NCBI GenBank assembly: GCA_963678465.1
Contig: OY782858.1
Location: 1,736,001-1,800,000 of the forward strand
From: Paludibacter sp963678465
GTDB taxonomy: Bacteria > Bacteroidota > Bacteroidia > Bacteroidales > Paludibacteraceae
Direction: 5' to 3'
DNA length: 64,000 bases
This document shows, one piece after another, positions 8,591 through 16,498 of the stretch. How positions within the stretch are numbered: the first letter of the stretch is position 1; every line of letters starts with the position of its first letter. The notes beneath the pieces are model-generated. The model searched no databases. It was given only the letters and a program-made list of their open reading frames with translations, and was not told the DNA's origin. A program made the translations under genes and the position numbers.

Positions 8591-9733
8591 ATGATACAAA
8601 TGAAAAAGAAGGTTTTTGTGAGTGGTTGCTATGACATGTTACACAGCGGACATGTGGCTTTTTTCGAAGAAGCAGCTCAGTATGGCGACTTGTATGTGGG
8701 CATAGGTTCCGATAAAACTATTTTTGAACTGAAAGCACGCAAAACGATCAATACGGATGCCGAACGACTTTACATGGTTAAAGCATTGAAAGTTGTAAAA
8801 GATGCATGGGTAAACAAAGGGAGCGGTTTGCTCGATTTTAAGGAAGAAATTGCATCCTTGCAACCAGATATCTTTTTTGTAAACGCCGATGGACACACAC
8901 TTGCAAAAGAAAATCTCTGCAAAGAACTTGGTATTGAATATATTGTAAGCAAACGCATTCCCCACGATAATTTACCTCCACGCTCGACCACTTCGCTGCG
9001 CAAAGAGTGTAACATCCCCTATCGTATCGATTTGGCAGGCGGTTGGCTCGATCAGCCATTTGTAAGCCAATATGCAAGCGGCTCGGCACTCACCATCTGC
9101 ATCGAACCCGATTACGAGTTTAACGACCGGAGCGGCATGTCGACAAGCAGCCGAAAGAAAGCCATTGACCTTTGGCAGTTCGATATTCCATCTGGCGACA
9201 AAGAAAAGCTTGCCCGCATGTTATTTTGTTTCGAAAATCCTCCGGGAACAGCCTATGTAAGCGGTTCGCAAGATGCTTTGGGAATTACAATGCCCGGATT
9301 GAATAACTATTTTTACAATGGCGAGTTTTGGCCGGCTGAAATTAAAAGTGTGTTGGACGATCAGCTCCTCGACTGGATTGAACAGCGCATATGGATGATT
9401 CCGTTATATCCGCGCGCTCAAAGTTATGATGTATTGGCCAATACCAGCATCGATGCTTCGGGTGCCCGGAAGTTGAGCGATGCAGCCGGCGCTTGCTGGG
9501 ATGCTTTGCTCCGACAGGATGCTCCGGCTGTAGGTAAAGCAATGACCGATAGCTTCGAAGCCCAGATTGCCATGTTCCCCAATATGATTTCAGCAGATAT
9601 CCTGGAGCAAATCGATTCATATAAAACTAAAGTTTTAGGTTGGAAAATAAGCGGAGCCGGCGGTGGTGGCTATATGATTTTCTTTAGCGAAAACGAATTG
9701 GAAAATGCAATCCAAATCAGAATAAGGAGATAA
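8591..9733 (+). CDS. Cytidylyltransferase fused to a GHMP-type sugar kinase
   Basis: The 380-residue protein has two domains. Residues about 4-135 are a nucleotidyltransferase of the cytidylyltransferase family with the HxGH motif in 'GCYDMLHSGHV' and the closing 'RSTTSLRKE'. Residues about 137-375 look like a GHMP kinase: 'PYRIDLAGGWLDQ' (sugar-kinase N-terminus as in heptose or fucose kinases), a glycine/serine ATP loop 'DRSGMSTSSR', 'SGSQDALG' and the C-terminal 'ISGAGGGGYMIFF'. The likely job is to phosphorylate a sugar and activate it as a nucleotide conjugate, by analogy with HldE-type bifunctional enzymes, but the substrate is unknown. ATG at 8600 is an alternative start; the first two domains are unaffected. 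Confidence 0.8.
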   Translation: MIQMKKKVFVSGCYDMLHSGHVAFFEEAAQYGDLYVGIGSDKTIFELKARKTINTDAERLYMVKALKVVKDAWVNKGSGLLDFKEEIASLQPDIFFVNADGHTLAKENLCKELGIEYIVSKRIPHDNLPPRSTTSLRKECNIPYRIDLAGGWLDQPFVSQYASGSALTICIEPDYEFNDRSGMSTSSRKKAIDLWQFDIPSGDKEKLARMLFCFENPPGTAYVSGSQDALGITMPGLNNYFYNGEFWPAEIKSVLDDQLLDWIEQRIWMIPLYPRAQSYDVLANTSIDASGARKLSDAAGACWDALLRQDAPAVGKAMTDSFEAQIAMFPNMISADILEQIDSYKTKVLGWKISGAGGGGYMIFFSENELENAIQIRIRR

Positions 9734-9830
9734 CGAAAATACAACTGCGAGAAAACAAGGCGGGAATTGCTTGTTTATTATCAACGACTGCTTATACTAA
9801 TACGTTAGGCTCAATTATAAAAAAAAGATT

Positions 9831-10580
9831 ATGACTATCGACAAACCGTTTTATAAGATTTCTAGACCATTTTCGAATGGCAACTTTTTGTCAAATATTG
9901 ACAATACATATTTACTAGATAAAAGGTATGCCAATGATAGAGTATCACTTATTAGAGCATTTCATATACTATCGTCAGATTTAATGGAGTTATTCGATTT
10001 TATTGAACCCTGCGACAACAACAAAATTACATATTCGCATAGAATTTATGAATTGTACCTGAGGGCTGCAACCGAATTTGAATCAAATTGTAAATCAATT
10101 CTAAAGCACAACGATTACACAACAGAAAGAAATTTAAATATTAGAGACTACTTCAAGATTAACAAAGCGACTCGGTTTGATGAATATAATGTTGTTTTAA
10201 ATATCTGGAGTCCAGAACCATTAGAATTAAAACCATTTGGCGAATGGAATGCAGATGAATTTCATTCGTTAGCATGGTATCAAAACTATAATTTAGTGAA
10301 GCATGACAGGAACATAAATTTTAGTCAAGCCAACATTGAAAATCTTACAAATACTGTTGCAGCAGTATTTATAGTTTTGTTTTCTCAATTTAATGTGTTT
10401 GCATTCGATCCAAACCAATTAGTTAACTCCCATATGATTGACGATGATGGTTTTTTTTCCACAGAATCAAGTATCTTTAAAATCAAGCCTCCTACATCTT
10501 GGAATAAAAATGAAAAATACGACTTCGACTGGAACTCAATTAAAATAAGCTCTAACTCAATAAACAAATATGTATTTTAA
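9831..10580 (+). CDS. Hypothetical protein, possibly HEPN-like
   Basis: This 249-residue cytosolic protein was not recognised as a named family. It is AT-richer than its neighbours, rich in Asn, Ile and Lys, which suggests acquisition from elsewhere. A helical middle part ('SHRIYELYLRAATEFESNCKSIL') and the segment 'LAWYQNYNLVKHDRNINF' followed by a hydrophobic helix resemble the KHxR-type end of HEPN-fold proteins, but the catalytic R-x4-6-H arrangement cannot be confirmed by eye. It lies 97 bp after the cytidylyltransferase-kinase gene and before a palindromic repeat array. A GTTAGGC word sits 20 bp before the start. Confidence 0.55.
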   Translation: MTIDKPFYKISRPFSNGNFLSNIDNTYLLDKRYANDRVSLIRAFHILSSDLMELFDFIEPCDNNKITYSHRIYELYLRAATEFESNCKSILKHNDYTTERNLNIRDYFKINKATRFDEYNVVLNIWSPEPLELKPFGEWNADEFHSLAWYQNYNLVKHDRNINFSQANIENLTNTVAAVFIVLFSQFNVFAFDPNQLVNSHMIDDDGFFSTESSIFKIKPPTSWNKNEKYDFDWNSIKISSNSINKYVF

Positions 10581-10811
10581 CCTTCCGTGAAAGTGACAAT
10601 TGATAATTGAAATAAAACGAAAAAAAATAACTGGGCATACACACACTTTTTGTTCACAGGCTGCTAAAATGCACTTTTCGGGTTTTTCTCCCGCTTTCAC
10701 TTTTATCGCTGTGCTACAGACCGCATTTCGCCAAATGCCCATATCCTCTCGGCCATTTATAAACATCTCCTAATAAAGTTGAAAAATTCATCGGTATCGT
10801 TCGGACAAATC

Positions 10812-10921
10812 ATCTCCGATGGTTTTTGAAACGATCGGAGATGATTTTTGAAAAGATCTCCTATCTTTTTCAAAACCTTCGGAGATCTTTTTCAAAACGA
10901 TAGAGAATGTCTCTTTTTTCC
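10812..10921. repeat. 22-bp tandem array with alternating inverted cores
   Basis: Five consecutive 22-bp units start at 10812, 10834, 10856, 10878 and 10900. Units 1 and 3 carry ATCTCC, units 2 and 4 carry TCGGAG, and each ends in an A/T-rich TTTTTGAAA or TTTTTCAAAA tail. The alternation creates two hairpins: 14-bp perfect arms at 10807-10820 and 10834-10847, and 11-bp perfect arms at 10851-10861 and 10881-10891. Unit 5 is degraded. The array lies in the roughly 400-bp gap before the VOC gene; the rest of that gap (10581-10806) shows nothing I recognise. Confidence 0.8.
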
Positions 10922-10925
10922 AATT

Positions 10926-10952
10926 TTTGCGCCTTTCCCATCTCTACCTTTG
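10926..10952 (+). promoter_or_regulatory. Candidate promoter of the VOC gene
   Basis: A TTTG (10926-10929) and TACCTTTG -7 box (10945-10952) lie 33-60 bp upstream of the ATG at 10985. The 15-bp spacer is shorter than usual. The promoter directly follows the 22-bp array. Confidence 0.5.
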
Positions 10953-10984
10953 CATCGTCAAAACAATAAAAAACATCAATAGCA

Positions 10985-11341
10985 ATGAAAAGAATTTTTT
11001 ACTGGGTGGAGATTCCTACAGTGGATTTCGACCGTGCCGTAGACTTCTACAGCAAATTACTCAACGTAAAACTTGAAAAGTTGGATTTTGAAACAGAAAA
11101 AATGGCTTGCCTTCCACACGATGCAGGAGCTATTATCTGGGCTCCCGATTTCAAACCATCGAAAGACGGAGTACTCGTGAGTTTGAATTGCGGAACCGAT
11201 ATCGATGAATGGTTGAAACACATCGTTGATTACGGCGGAAAAATCACTCGTCCGAAAACAAAAATTGAAGCTGAAGGTCGTGGCTGGTTTGCTTTGTTCA
11301 CCGACACCGAAGGCAATCAACTTGGGCTCTACGGAGAATAA
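10985..11341 (+). CDS. VOC (glyoxalase/bleomycin-resistance) family protein
   Basis: The 118-residue product is a single vicinal-oxygen-chelate protein. It starts with the characteristic 'WVEIPTVDFDRAVDFYSKLL' strand-helix and ends with 'WFALFTDTEGNQLGLYGE', where the final Glu is the usual C-terminal metal ligand position. Members bind metal or small hydrophobic ligands and may be lyases, dioxygenases or antibiotic-binding proteins; this one cannot be assigned. It is followed on the same strand by an AraC regulator that has its own promoter, so the two may be functionally linked but need not be one operon. Confidence 0.85.
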   Translation: MKRIFYWVEIPTVDFDRAVDFYSKLLNVKLEKLDFETEKMACLPHDAGAIIWAPDFKPSKDGVLVSLNCGTDIDEWLKHIVDYGGKITRPKTKIEAEGRGWFALFTDTEGNQLGLYGE

Positions 11342-11402
11342 GTCGTTCAACAGCCAACCCGGTCATATCAACATGATCGGGTTGGTGTTTAGTGTTTTTT
11401 TG

Positions 11403-11410
11403 TATCTTTG
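11403..11410 (+). promoter_or_regulatory. Candidate -7 box for the AraC regulator
   Basis: TATCTTTG matches the Bacteroidota -7 consensus 33 bp before the ATG at 11444. A convincing -33 element was not seen. Confidence 0.5.
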
Positions 11411-11443
11411 CCAATCAGCTGTTCTATTTAAATTGTCTTTTTC

Positions 11444-12244
11444 ATGAACTTCCACCTCATACAACCCACCGCCTCTTTATCGATGTACATCAAGCATTAT
11501 TGGTTTCTCGAAATGGAAGCCTTCGAAGCGGTGGGCGAACGGGTGGTTCCTACAGGTTGCCCTGAATTGACTTTTCATTTTGCCAATCATTTGCTGAAAA
11601 GAAAGCACAGCGATGAATTGCAGCCGGGCATCATTCTCTGTGGACAGAAAACAGATTTTTTTGACGTGGTACCAACCGGCAAAACATCGATGCTTTCCAT
11701 TCAGTTTTATCCTCACAGTGTGGCCTTATTTTTCGATTTACCCATCAATGAGCTTACCAACGAAACACTTGATATGGGTACTGTAATAGGAGCTCAGGCA
11801 CACGAACTCGAAGAACAACTCTACGACCTACCCTCGCTCGATGACAAAGTGAAACATATCGAGAATTTTCTTCTACGCAGGTTGACCCTGAAACAGGAAT
11901 ACACATGGAACAGGATATATCAGAATATTAGACTTATCAATCAGTGCAACGGCATGGTAACTCCCGATCAGTTGGCGTCGGAGGCATGCCTGAGCCGGAA
12001 ACAACACGAGCGGATTTTCAGACAAATGGTGGGTTTATCGCCAAAACAGTTTCTGAAAGTTATCCGTTTTCAATACGCTATTTACGCGCATCAGCAATAT
12101 CCGTTCGAAAGCCTTACCGAGCTGGCCTACCGCTGCGGATATTATGATCAGTCGCACATGATCAACGATTTTCACGAGCTGGCGGGCATCACACCCCGAC
12201 AGTATTTTAGCAACTGCGAAACGCCTGATTCCGATTATTTTTAG
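11444..12244 (+). CDS. AraC-family transcriptional regulator
   Basis: The 266-residue protein has an N-terminal sensing domain that starts 'PTASLSMYIKHYWFLEME' and contains 'VPTGCPELTFHF', the pattern of the AraC subgroup with a DUF6597-like domain. Residues about 160-262 are the double helix-turn-helix, with 'LASEACLSRKQHERIFRQM' as the first HTH and 'AYRCGYYDQSHMINDFHEL' leading into 'AGITPRQYF'. It should bind DNA as a regulator of neighbouring or remote genes. The effector is unknown. It converges on rpsA, with a shared bidirectional terminator between them. Confidence 0.9.
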   Translation: MNFHLIQPTASLSMYIKHYWFLEMEAFEAVGERVVPTGCPELTFHFANHLLKRKHSDELQPGIILCGQKTDFFDVVPTGKTSMLSIQFYPHSVALFFDLPINELTNETLDMGTVIGAQAHELEEQLYDLPSLDDKVKHIENFLLRRLTLKQEYTWNRIYQNIRLINQCNGMVTPDQLASEACLSRKQHERIFRQMVGLSPKQFLKVIRFQYAIYAHQQYPFESLTELAYRCGYYDQSHMINDFHELAGITPRQYFSNCETPDSDYF

Positions 12245-12293
12245 CAATCCATTGTTCTGTTCAACAAAAGTATCAGTTTCTAAAGCAAACAAA

Positions 12294-12325
12294 AAAAGGT
12301 CATTCCCGTTCAGGAATGACCTTTT
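12294..12325. terminator. Bidirectional terminator between araC-type gene and rpsA
   Basis: Perfect 13-bp arms (12294-12306, 12313-12325) with a 6-nt loop are flanked by A-run on the left and T-run on the right. The hairpin therefore works for the plus-strand regulator and the minus-strand rpsA. Confidence 0.85.
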
Positions 12326-12377
12326 ATATAGTAAGGAAATCTGACTTTCAAAAGAAAGCCAAATTTCAATTTTCAAT

Positions 12378-14522
12378 TTATGCTTCAGGAGTTTCTTCTA
12401 CCGGAGCTTCTGCTTTAGCAACTTCTTCTTTAGCAGGAGCAGCTTCAGCTACAGGAACTTCTACTACAGGAGCTTCAGCTTTTGCTTTTTTAGCAGCCTT
12501 GGCAGCCGATTTTGCAGCAGCTTCAACCATTTGATCTTTCAGATCGGCCAAAGACTGGATATCGCCTAAAGTTGTTTTTTCCATTGTGCTTACCGGAGCA
12601 GCTACTTCTTCTTTTTTCACCTTTTTAGGAGCTGATTTTTTTACTGCAGTTCCTTCGCCGGCAACAGCTGTTTCAGATTTTTCGGCACGTTTTACATCTT
12701 CGTGGATACGGCTATGTGAAACAATGATACGTTTTGCATCTTTATTGAATTCAATTACTTTGAACTGTAATTTGTCATCAATTTGAGCTTGCGAACCATC
12801 TTCTTTTACCAAATGTTTTGGAGTTGCAAAACCTTCAACACCATAAGGCAATGAAATTACTGCACCTTTGTCCATCATTTCAATAATTACACCTTCGTGT
12901 ACGCTATCGATAGTGAACATTGTTTCCAATACATCCCAAGGATTTTCTTCCAATTGTTTGTGGCCTAAGCTCAAACGACGGTTTGCTTTGTCGATTTCCA
13001 ATACCTGAACATCGATTTCGGCACCAATCTGAGTAAATTCTGATGGGTGTTTTACTTTCTTAGTCCACGAAAGGTCAGAAATGTGAATCAAACCATCAAC
13101 TCCTTCTTCGATTTCAACAAATACACCGAAGTTAGTGAAGTTACGCACTTTAGCAACATGTTTGCTGCCTACTGCATAACGAGCTTCGATATTTTCCCAT
13201 GGATCAGATTTCAATTGTTTGATACCCAATGACATTTTGCGTTCGTCGCGATCCAAAGTAAGGATTACTGTTTCAACATCGTCGCCTACTTTCAGGAAGT
13301 CCTGAGCAGAACGTAAGTGTTGTGACCAGCTCATTTCTGAAACGTGGATCAAACCTTCAACACCAGCAGCGATTTCAACAAATGCACCGTAATCAGCCAT
13401 AACCACTACTTTACCGGTTACTTTGTCGCCAACTTTAAGTTCAGCACTTAAAGCATCCCATGGGTGAGCGTTCAATTGTTTCAAACCAAGAGCGATACGT
13501 TTTTTCTCATCATCAAAGTCAAGAATAACAACGTTGAGTTTCTGATCCAAAGCAACGATTTCTTCAGGATGCGAAACGCGTCCCCATGAAAGGTCGGTAA
13601 TGTGAATCAAACCATCTACGCCGCCAAGGTCGATAAATACACCATAAGTAGTAATGTTTTTAACGGTACCTTCGAGTACCTGACCTTTTTGCAATTTGCT
13701 AATGATATCTTTTTTCTGGTTTTCGAGTTCAGCTTCGATAAGCGCTTTGTGCGAAACAACAACGTTTTTGAATTCGTGGTTAATTTTGATAACCTTGAAT
13801 TCCATTGTTTTGTTTACGAATACATCGTAATCGCGGATTGGTTTCACGTCGATCTGTGAACCTGGCAAGAATGCTTCGATTCCGAATACATCTACGATCA
13901 TACCACCTTTGGTGCGGCATTTTACGAAACCTTTTACAATTTCCTGTGATTCAAGAGCTGCATTTACGCGATCCCATGAGCGGGTAGCGCGAGCTTGTTT
14001 GTGCGAAAGGAGCAATTGTCCTTTTTTATCTTCCTGGCTTTCGATGTAAACTTCTACTTTATCACCAACTTTCAATTCCGGATTGTAACGGAATTCGCTC
14101 ATCGGAACAATACCGTCCGATTTGTATCCTACGTTTACAACAACTTCGCGTTTATTGATCGAAATAACGGTTCCTTCAACAACCTCTTTGTCTTTAATAG
14201 CGTTCAGAGTATTGTCGTATATTTTTTCTAAATCTTCCTTTGCCGAAGCAGAAAGGGTGATTCCTTTTTCGTAAGCATCCCAATCGAAATCGGCAGCAGG
14301 AGCTGCCACTACGGGTGCTACAACTTTTTTAGAAGCAGGAGCTTCTTCAATAACTTCTTCAATTGCAGGAGCAGTTTCAACTACAGGAGCTTGTTCAACA
14401 ACTTCTTCAATTGCAGGAGCAGCTTCAACTACAGGAGCTTCGGCTACCACTTGTGTTTCTTCAGTTACTGTTTCTTCTACGGTTGGAATTACTTCCTCCG
14501 AGATGTTTTTGTTTTCTTCCAT
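12378..14522 (-). CDS. rpsA: 30S ribosomal protein S1 with extended N- and C-terminal tails
   Basis: The 714-residue protein contains six S1 RNA-binding domains, visible from 'VEGTVISINKREVVVNVGYKSDG' fragments (domain 1, about residue 117) to 'HEGVIIEMMDKGAVISLPYG' (domain 6). Domains 3-5 carry the classic 'GVFIDLGGVDGLIHITDLSW'-type RNA-binding face. S1 helps the 30S subunit load mRNA, which matters in a phylum whose mRNAs mostly lack Shine-Dalgarno sequences. The protein is well over 100 residues longer than E. coli S1 (557). The first roughly 95 residues are an Ala/Glu/Val-rich acidic stretch with a near-duplicated 'APAIEEV(V/I)E' unit, and about the last 130 are Ala/Lys/Glu-rich and probably disordered. 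Confidence 0.95.
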   Translation of the reverse strand: MEENKNISEEVIPTVEETVTEETQVVAEAPVVEAAPAIEEVVEQAPVVETAPAIEEVIEEAPASKKVVAPVVAAPAADFDWDAYEKGITLSASAKEDLEKIYDNTLNAIKDKEVVEGTVISINKREVVVNVGYKSDGIVPMSEFRYNPELKVGDKVEVYIESQEDKKGQLLLSHKQARATRSWDRVNAALESQEIVKGFVKCRTKGGMIVDVFGIEAFLPGSQIDVKPIRDYDVFVNKTMEFKVIKINHEFKNVVVSHKALIEAELENQKKDIISKLQKGQVLEGTVKNITTYGVFIDLGGVDGLIHITDLSWGRVSHPEEIVALDQKLNVVILDFDDEKKRIALGLKQLNAHPWDALSAELKVGDKVTGKVVVMADYGAFVEIAAGVEGLIHVSEMSWSQHLRSAQDFLKVGDDVETVILTLDRDERKMSLGIKQLKSDPWENIEARYAVGSKHVAKVRNFTNFGVFVEIEEGVDGLIHISDLSWTKKVKHPSEFTQIGAEIDVQVLEIDKANRRLSLGHKQLEENPWDVLETMFTIDSVHEGVIIEMMDKGAVISLPYGVEGFATPKHLVKEDGSQAQIDDKLQFKVIEFNKDAKRIIVSHSRIHEDVKRAEKSETAVAGEGTAVKKSAPKKVKKEEVAAPVSTMEKTTLGDIQSLADLKDQMVEAAAKSAAKAAKKAKAEAPVVEVPVAEAAPAKEEVAKAEAPVEETPEA

Positions 14523-14597
14523 TACAGAAAATTTGTTTTTTTAATTACTAATAAATAGTAGGTTAGACATTATGTTGACTTTACAAAATACAGGGCG

Positions 14598-14627
14598 CAA
14601 AGATACAAAAAGTTAGTGATATACAAA
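14598..14627 (-). promoter_or_regulatory. Promoter of rpsA
   Basis: On the minus strand a TTTG -33 (CAAA at 14624-14627) and TATCTTTG -7 (CAAAGATA at 14598-14605) are 18 bp apart. The rpsA leader would be about 70 nt. Confidence 0.7.
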
Positions 14628-14696
14628 ACACTAACTTCTATTTTCTTTTGAGAAAACACATTGAGAATAAAAATGAAGAACAAAACCCGGCTCACT

Positions 14697-16061
14697 CTAT
14701 TCCGGTTTCAGTTCATTCTGTTTAAATTTCCGGTAGAAAATAAGGAAAGTGATAACAGCAACCAAGGACGCCAAACCATCCGAAAATGGCATTACACCCC
14801 AGGCGCCATCCAAGCCCCAAAATACAGGAAGAATAAAAAGACCGGGGATAAAAAATATAAACTGACGCGTCAGACTCAGAAAAATGGCTATTTTGGCTTT
14901 GCCTATCGATTGGAAAAAGTTTGAAAGTACTATTAAAAAACCAACAACCGGAAACATAATAACCGATATGCTCAATGCCCGCGCCGATATATTTTGCAAA
15001 TCAACATCGCTGGTGAAAAGCCTGACTATTTGGTGAGGGAAGAAAGTTCCGATTATAAAACCCAAAAGCGTAAAAACGCAGGCTAACATAACGCCCATTC
15101 TCAGCGTTTTGAACATACGCTCAAAGTTTCCGGCACCAAAATTAAATCCAATAATCGGTTGCGTTCCCTGATTGAGCCCAATTATAAACATAACCACCAA
15201 CATATTTACACTATTGATAATGCCATAAGCGCCTATCGCCAGGTCGCCACCGTATTTCAGCAAAGTGCTGTTGATAAGTATCACCACCAGACTTGTACCA
15301 ATCTGCATACTGAAAGGAGACAGACCTATGCTCAAAATAGAATGAACTATGTCTTTCCGCAGCCTGAAGTTGTGTGCATGAAACCGCAGCTGAGAGTTTT
15401 TGAACAAAAAATGTGAAACAACATTTAATGTGCCTATAAAGTAAGAAATTACAGTAGCAATAGCTGCACCCTTGATTCCCCAATCAAAAACAAAAATAAA
15501 AATGGGATCAAGAATTATATTGATAACGGCTCCCAATAAAATATTAAACATTGCCGAACGCGGATGTCCCGAAGCCCGAAGGATATTGTTCAACCCAAAA
15601 TAAAGCGCTGTAAATATACCTCCTGGAATTATAATTATCATATAATCATAAGCATACTGCACCGTATTTTGTGTGCCTCCAAACAAAAATAGTAAATCGC
15701 GCATGAAAATGAGCGACAATATTATGGCCGAACCCGAAATCAGAAAAGTAAGCACAACAGAATTTCCAAGAATTGTCTCCGCCTTATCTTTATCGTTTTG
15801 TCCCAAAGTAATGGATATCCTGGAGGCCGAACCACCGCCAATAAGCATCCCAAAGGCCATCATGATATTCATAAAAGGAAAAGTAAGCGCAAGACCCGAA
15901 ATGGCGAGCGGCCCTACTCCCTGGCCTATAAAAATCCGGTCGACAATGTTGTAGAGCGACATAACCACGGTACCTATAATCGCGGGCAATGAATACTTCC
16001 ACAAGAGCTTTCCGATGTTTTCGGTGGCCAGCTGATTGGTGGGAACAGTGTTATTCGACAT
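14697..16061 (-). CDS. MATE family multidrug/Na+ exporter
   Basis: The 454-residue integral membrane protein has about 12 hydrophobic segments arranged as two similar halves. Family-typical stretches include 'LLWKYSLPAIIGTVVMSLYN' at the start, 'GPLAISGLALTFPFMN' and 'GAYGIINSVNMLVVMFIIGL' in the second half. MATE transporters export cationic drugs or metabolites across the inner membrane, driven by Na+ or H+. The substrate cannot be read from sequence. It is transcribed in the same direction as rpsA but has its own promoter box upstream and a 174-bp gap downstream, so it is probably monocistronic. Confidence 0.9.
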   Translation of the reverse strand: MSNNTVPTNQLATENIGKLLWKYSLPAIIGTVVMSLYNIVDRIFIGQGVGPLAISGLALTFPFMNIMMAFGMLIGGGSASRISITLGQNDKDKAETILGNSVVLTFLISGSAIILSLIFMRDLLFLFGGTQNTVQYAYDYMIIIIPGGIFTALYFGLNNILRASGHPRSAMFNILLGAVINIILDPIFIFVFDWGIKGAAIATVISYFIGTLNVVSHFLFKNSQLRFHAHNFRLRKDIVHSILSIGLSPFSMQIGTSLVVILINSTLLKYGGDLAIGAYGIINSVNMLVVMFIIGLNQGTQPIIGFNFGAGNFERMFKTLRMGVMLACVFTLLGFIIGTFFPHQIVRLFTSDVDLQNISARALSISVIMFPVVGFLIVLSNFFQSIGKAKIAIFLSLTRQFIFFIPGLFILPVFWGLDGAWGVMPFSDGLASLVAVITFLIFYRKFKQNELKPE

Positions 16062-16179
16062 ATAATAATTTAATTTTCACTGACAGAAAAAACAGTTGAT
16101 CTGATGTTTTGTTCTTTCATTTTGTCTTTTATTTTTTTACTGCTTATTCTTTCTGTTTTTTCTTGAAAAACAGAAGTGG

Positions 16180-16187
16180 CAAAAATA
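16180..16187 (-). promoter_or_regulatory. Candidate -7 box for the MATE gene
   Basis: CAAAAATA on the plus strand reads TATTTTTG on the minus strand, a match to TAnnTTTG about 118 bp upstream of the MATE start. The rest of the 16062-16445 gap shows no gene. Confidence 0.45.
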
Positions 16188-16445
16188 GGAAAATTATTGC
16201 CCGAAATTGTATGCAAGGATACATTAGTTATAAACATCAGTATAACTAACTGGATTTAAACAATCTAAAAAGAAAATATCCAACATAAACCTTTATATAC
16301 TGAGATATACCAAAAGGAACTCATTGTCGGTAAATACTGTTTAATATCCTTATTGTAAAAGAATACCAAGACCATATTCATAAATAATATCAATAATTAA
16401 CAAATTCTATTTAAGTCGATGCAATATCCACCGAAGAGAATTGAT

Positions 16446-16453
16446 TATATTTG
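16446..16453 (+). promoter_or_regulatory. Candidate -7 box for the PKD lipoprotein gene
   Basis: TATATTTG matches the -7 consensus 45 bp before the ATG at 16499. No clear -33 TTTG is present at the expected distance. Confidence 0.5.
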
Positions 16454-16498
16454 CACCGAATTACATCAACTCCATAAAAAAGAATAAATTGAATAAAA

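Noticed and set aside
9804..9810. Integron attC site before the 9831 gene
   Set aside because: Only the GTTAGGC core is present; no RYYYAAC partner, no L boxes and no integrase or further cassettes were found.
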